A stretch of DNA of 37,107 nucleotides from positions 1-37,107 of the forward strand of contig MU119624.1 of assembly GCA_014904845.1 (NCBI GenBank), read 5' to 3'. Under the pieces are notes generated by a model that worked only from the letters and a program-made list of their open reading frames with translations, made no database searches and had not been told where the DNA came from. Made by a program: the position numbers and the translations under genes. The stretch is from Acephala macrosclerotiorum. Lineage: Eukaryota; Ascomycota; Leotiomycetes; Helotiales; Mollisiaceae. This document shows, piece after piece, positions 33,465 to 37,107 of the stretch; the first letter of the stretch is position 1; each line of letters begins with the position of its first letter.

Positions 33465-33615
33465 GCTCAATGGTAGAGCTGTGGTAAAGGAACTTTATTG
33501 CGCTATAAAAAGGGACTTTCTGCAAATCAGGCACGAAGGCAATGATATAAGTATAATTTTCTAGTGAAATAAGTTTCAAGTGTTTAAAAATGGCCATAGA
33601 ATACGACTTATACTT
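33465..33615 (+). mobile_element. SINE-like element, copy 2
   Basis: It starts GCTCAATGGTAGAGCTGTGG, runs through GGTAAAGGAACTTTATTG, AATTTTCTAGTGAAA and GGCCATAGAATACGACTTATAC, and ends in an A-rich tail that merges into the AT-only block. It is the partner of 30151-30313 in opposite orientation. Most differences are transitions, many C-to-T or G-to-A in this copy, as expected next to a RIP-mutated block. The head carries an A-box-like sequence; a B-box is only weakly suggested near TTTCTGCAAATCAGG. No target duplication could be identified. Confidence 0.6.
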
Positions 33616-36600
33616 AAAAAATTTAAAAAATTTATTATTTTTTTCGATATAATAAATTTTTTATTATTTTTAAAAAAAAAGTTAATTTTTTTTTAAAAAT
33701 TATAAAATTTTTTTTATAAAATTATAATATAAATTGAAATTACGTAAATTGTATTATAAAATTTTTTTTAGTACTCGTTTTATTATTTTTATATAATACG
33801 ACGAAAACGTATTATCGATATAAATTTTTTATATATATTTTTAATTTTTAATATTATTTTTATATTTATTTAAAAAATTTAATTATATTAATTAAAATAT
33901 AAATAGAATAAAATATTATAATAAATTAAATTTAATTTTAAATATTTTTTTTAAAAAATAAAATTATATTAATAATCGAATTTCGAAATATATAATTAAA
34001 AATTTAATTTTAATATTTTTAATATATTTTAAAAAGTTTTTATAAAAAATTTAATTAATAAAAAATAATATTAATATATTATAAACAATTTATTATATTA
34101 TTTATTATTATAATATTAATTTTTTTTAAATTAATAAATACGATTTTAAAATCGTTTTTAAATATATTAATATATAATAATTAAAATTTAAAAATAATAT
34201 AAATAAAAAATATTTTTTAATTATAATTTTTTATTTAATAATATAAATATTATAATAAAATTAAATAATAATATTATCGATTTATATTAAATTAATATCG
34301 TTATACGTAATTTAATTTTAAATATAAAAAATTTAATATTTTATAATCTTAAAAAAATAATCAAATATTTTTATTTTTTTACAATATATTTATAATATAT
34401 ATTTTTTATTATAATTTTTTTTTTAAAAATATTTTATACGTAATAATAATTTTAATAATTTAAATATATATATTAAATTTATTAAAAAAACGAAAAACAA
34501 ATTATATTAAATTATTTATTTATAAATAAATAAAATAATATTTATTTATATAATTAAAATAAAAATCGTAGTATTAAATATAAATTAATAAAAATATTTA
34601 AAAATATTATTTTAAATATTTTTAAAAAAAATAAAAAATATTTTATATAAAGAAATAAAAATTTTTTTAATATAAAATTTGAATTTATAATAAAACGTTT
34701 TTAAAAAAATAAAAATTATAAAAAAATTAATATTTATTTTAATTATATATAAAATAATAATATTAAAATATTTTATAAATTTTAATATAAATAAAAAAAT
34801 AAAAAAATAAAAAAAATTATTAAAAATAAATATTAAATTTAATTTAATAAATAATTCAATATATTTATATATATTAAATTTAAAAAATTTTAATATTTAT
34901 TTATTTGATTTTTATAATTTTTTTTTAATTATATTATTAATTTTTATTAAATTATATATATTGAAAAAAATATTTTTTATTAATCGTTTTATTGAAAAAT
35001 ACGTATTTTAATAATATTATTAATTATTTTAATTTAATATTATTAATTTTAATTCGATATTAATAATATTAATTTACAATTAAATATTTAAATATTTAAA
35101 ACTTATAATTTATAATATTTATTTAATTAATTTATTATAAAAATTTCAAATAAATTTATTGAATATATATTAAAATATTAAATTATAAAATTAAAAACTA
35201 TAAAAATTTTAATATTTTTTATTAAAACTTTAATATAAATTAATAATTATATTTTATTCGATTAATAAATTTTAATTATTTTATAAATTATACAAATAAA
35301 TAAAAATAAAAAATAAAAATATTAATATTATTTAAAATTTAATCGTAAAATTAATCGATTTAAATAAAATTTATACGCGTAAAAAACGATAAACATATAA
35401 AATATTATAATTAATCGAATAATTAATTAATATTAAAAATTTAAATTGAAATAAAATATTTAAAAATTGAGCGATTTAATTAATTAAATATAATTGTATA
35501 AATATCGCGTATAATTGTTTATAATCGCTCGAAAATCGAAAATTTTAATATTTTTATTAATCGAATATTTTTATTAATCGAATTTATTTATTAATTAATA
35601 ATCGATTTTTTAATTAAAAATTAAAAATTTAAATATATAATTATTACGTAATACGCGCTATTAATAAATCGTTAATATTATTAATAAATAATTAATTCGT
35701 AAAAATTTTTTTAATATATTATATATATAATACAAATTATTTTAATTATTAATAATTTTATTTAAATTTAATTAATTTATTAAAAATTTTAAAATAATAT
35801 ATAATTATTTTAATAAAAAATATTAAAATTTCACGATTATAATTAATTTAAATTATATAAAATTTAATTAAATATTTTTAAAATTTAAAATTTTTAATAA
35901 TTTTATTAATTTATTATTATATAAATTAATAAAATATATATTATTAAAAAGGATTTTATTAAAAAATTAATGAATTATTTTTATTATTTATAATATTAAT
36001 TCGATTTTATTAATTTAATAATAAATAATTATTAATTTAATATTATAAATAATAAATATATTATTATAATTTTTTTTTATATTAAATTAAATATATTATT
36101 TATTATAATAAAATAATTATATTACGAATATAAATTATAATATAATTTTTTAATATAAAAATATTTATATTTTTTATATATTTAAATATATTAATTTTTA
36201 AAAAATAAATAATAAAATAAATATAAAAACGAATTTAAATTTGAATATTTTAATTTTTAAAATTAAATAAAAAAATAAATATAAAAATAAATTAAAATTA
36301 AAATTTTTTAATTTTTAAAAAATAAATTTCAAAAATTAATTATAAAATTTTTTTTATTTTAATATACGTTTTTACGTTTTAATTTTAAAAAAATAATTTA
36401 TTATAATAATTTTTTTTATTTAATTATTTAATACGTTATAATATTACGTAAAATTTAATTAATTTTTTATTTTTAATAATAAAATTATATTTTATAATTA
36501 TAATTTTTTTATATATTATTATTATTTTTTATAATTAAATATATTTTAATATTAATATTAATTTTATAAAAACTTTATAAAATTTTTATTATTTTTATTA

Positions 36601-37107
36601 TAATTTAATAAATTTATTATTTTGAAATTATTATTTTTATTTATTTTATTTTTTATTTATTTATATTATTATATAATATTTAATTATAATATTATAAACA
36701 ATTTTTAATTAAAATTATATTTTTTAATATTATTTATTTTTTTATATTTTTTAATTAATTTTTTTTTATTTAATTAAAAATTTTATATTATAATTAAAAA
36801 CATTTTTTAATATTTTTATATATTTATTTAAAATATAAATTTTAAATAATTAATAATTATATATATTAAAATAATTATTAAAATTTTATTCGAATTATAT
36901 AAAATTATTTTAATATAAAAAATTAAAATATATAAAATTCGTATATTACATTTTATAAATATTATTATTATTTTATTTAATATTTATATTAAATAATTAA
37001 TATTAATATTATTTTGAAATATATTAAATTAAATTTTATTTATAATTATATTATTTATAATAAATTTTCAAATATAAATATTAAAAATTTATTATTAATT
37101 ATAAAAA
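33616..37107. other. AT-only RIP-decayed block, no gene
   Basis: Nearly pure A+T up to the window end. Remaining C and G are mostly CpG, with a visible local concentration at about 35340-35680 (ACGCG, TCGCG, TCGAA). No ORF, LTR or terminal repeat was recognised. The block probably continues beyond the window. Confidence 0.7.

Noticed and set aside
1..37107. The possibility that the AT-only DNA is mitochondrial or from an AT-rich protist
   Set aside because: Islands hold spliced Pezizomycotina-type genes, and repeat pairs show direct C-to-T and G-to-A decay from normal DNA into the AT-only state.

Overview
The window looks like nuclear DNA from a filamentous ascomycete (Pezizomycotina, most likely a Dothideomycete-type genome) with a strongly compartmentalised, RIP-affected (repeat-induced point mutation) accessory region. 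About three quarters of it is almost pure A+T, with the few remaining C and G bases mostly in CpG pairs. Between these blocks lie short islands of ordinary composition whose edges are abrupt. The genes are of Pezizomycotina type: an F-box protein, a protein with the N-terminal domain typical of fungal STAND proteins, and a multi-pass membrane protein. The last two have short GT-AG introns, which excludes bacterial or mitochondrial origin. Nothing identifies the species.

Layout: 1-8.8 kb is an A-rich decayed block. 8817-13763 is a decayed LTR retrotransposon on the minus strand, recognised by two homologous 134/135-bp LTRs (one fully mutated, one intact), a primer-binding site resembling the initiator-Met tRNA anticodon arm, and a 5-bp target duplication allowing for RIP. 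13764-15067 is a gene island: the F-box gene, then the 5' part of a formyltetrahydrofolate deformylase (purU) gene that has a 1-base frameshift and runs into the AT-rich block, where its reading frame can still be followed for about 29 codons. 15.1-19.2 kb is AT-only. 19.2-20.6 kb and 22.75-24.8 kb hold two copies of an undescribed repeat built around a ~204-bp tandem unit full of palindromes (three units plus fragments in copy A, one in copy B). Copy B is split by a 1.18-kb LINE-like insertion with a (CCATT)n tail and a ~16-bp target duplication.

26.7-29.26 kb is an island with a two-exon STAND-N-domain gene flanked by a 16-bp inverted repeat. 29.26-30.12 kb is AT-rich. 30.13-33.62 kb is an island with a Ty1/copia RNase H tail, polypurine tract and LTR start, a membrane-protein gene (two exons, minus strand), and two inverted copies of a ~150-bp SINE-like element with a tRNA-type A box and an A-rich tail, one on each side of the gene. 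33.6-37.1 kb is AT-rich again.

The genes do not form a pathway or operon. Their shared property is position: single genes stranded among RIP-mutated transposons. The most informative content is the record of genome decay: RIP that spares CpG, RIP running into a host gene, nested retroelements, a SINE pair, and a palindromic tandem repeat of unknown function.
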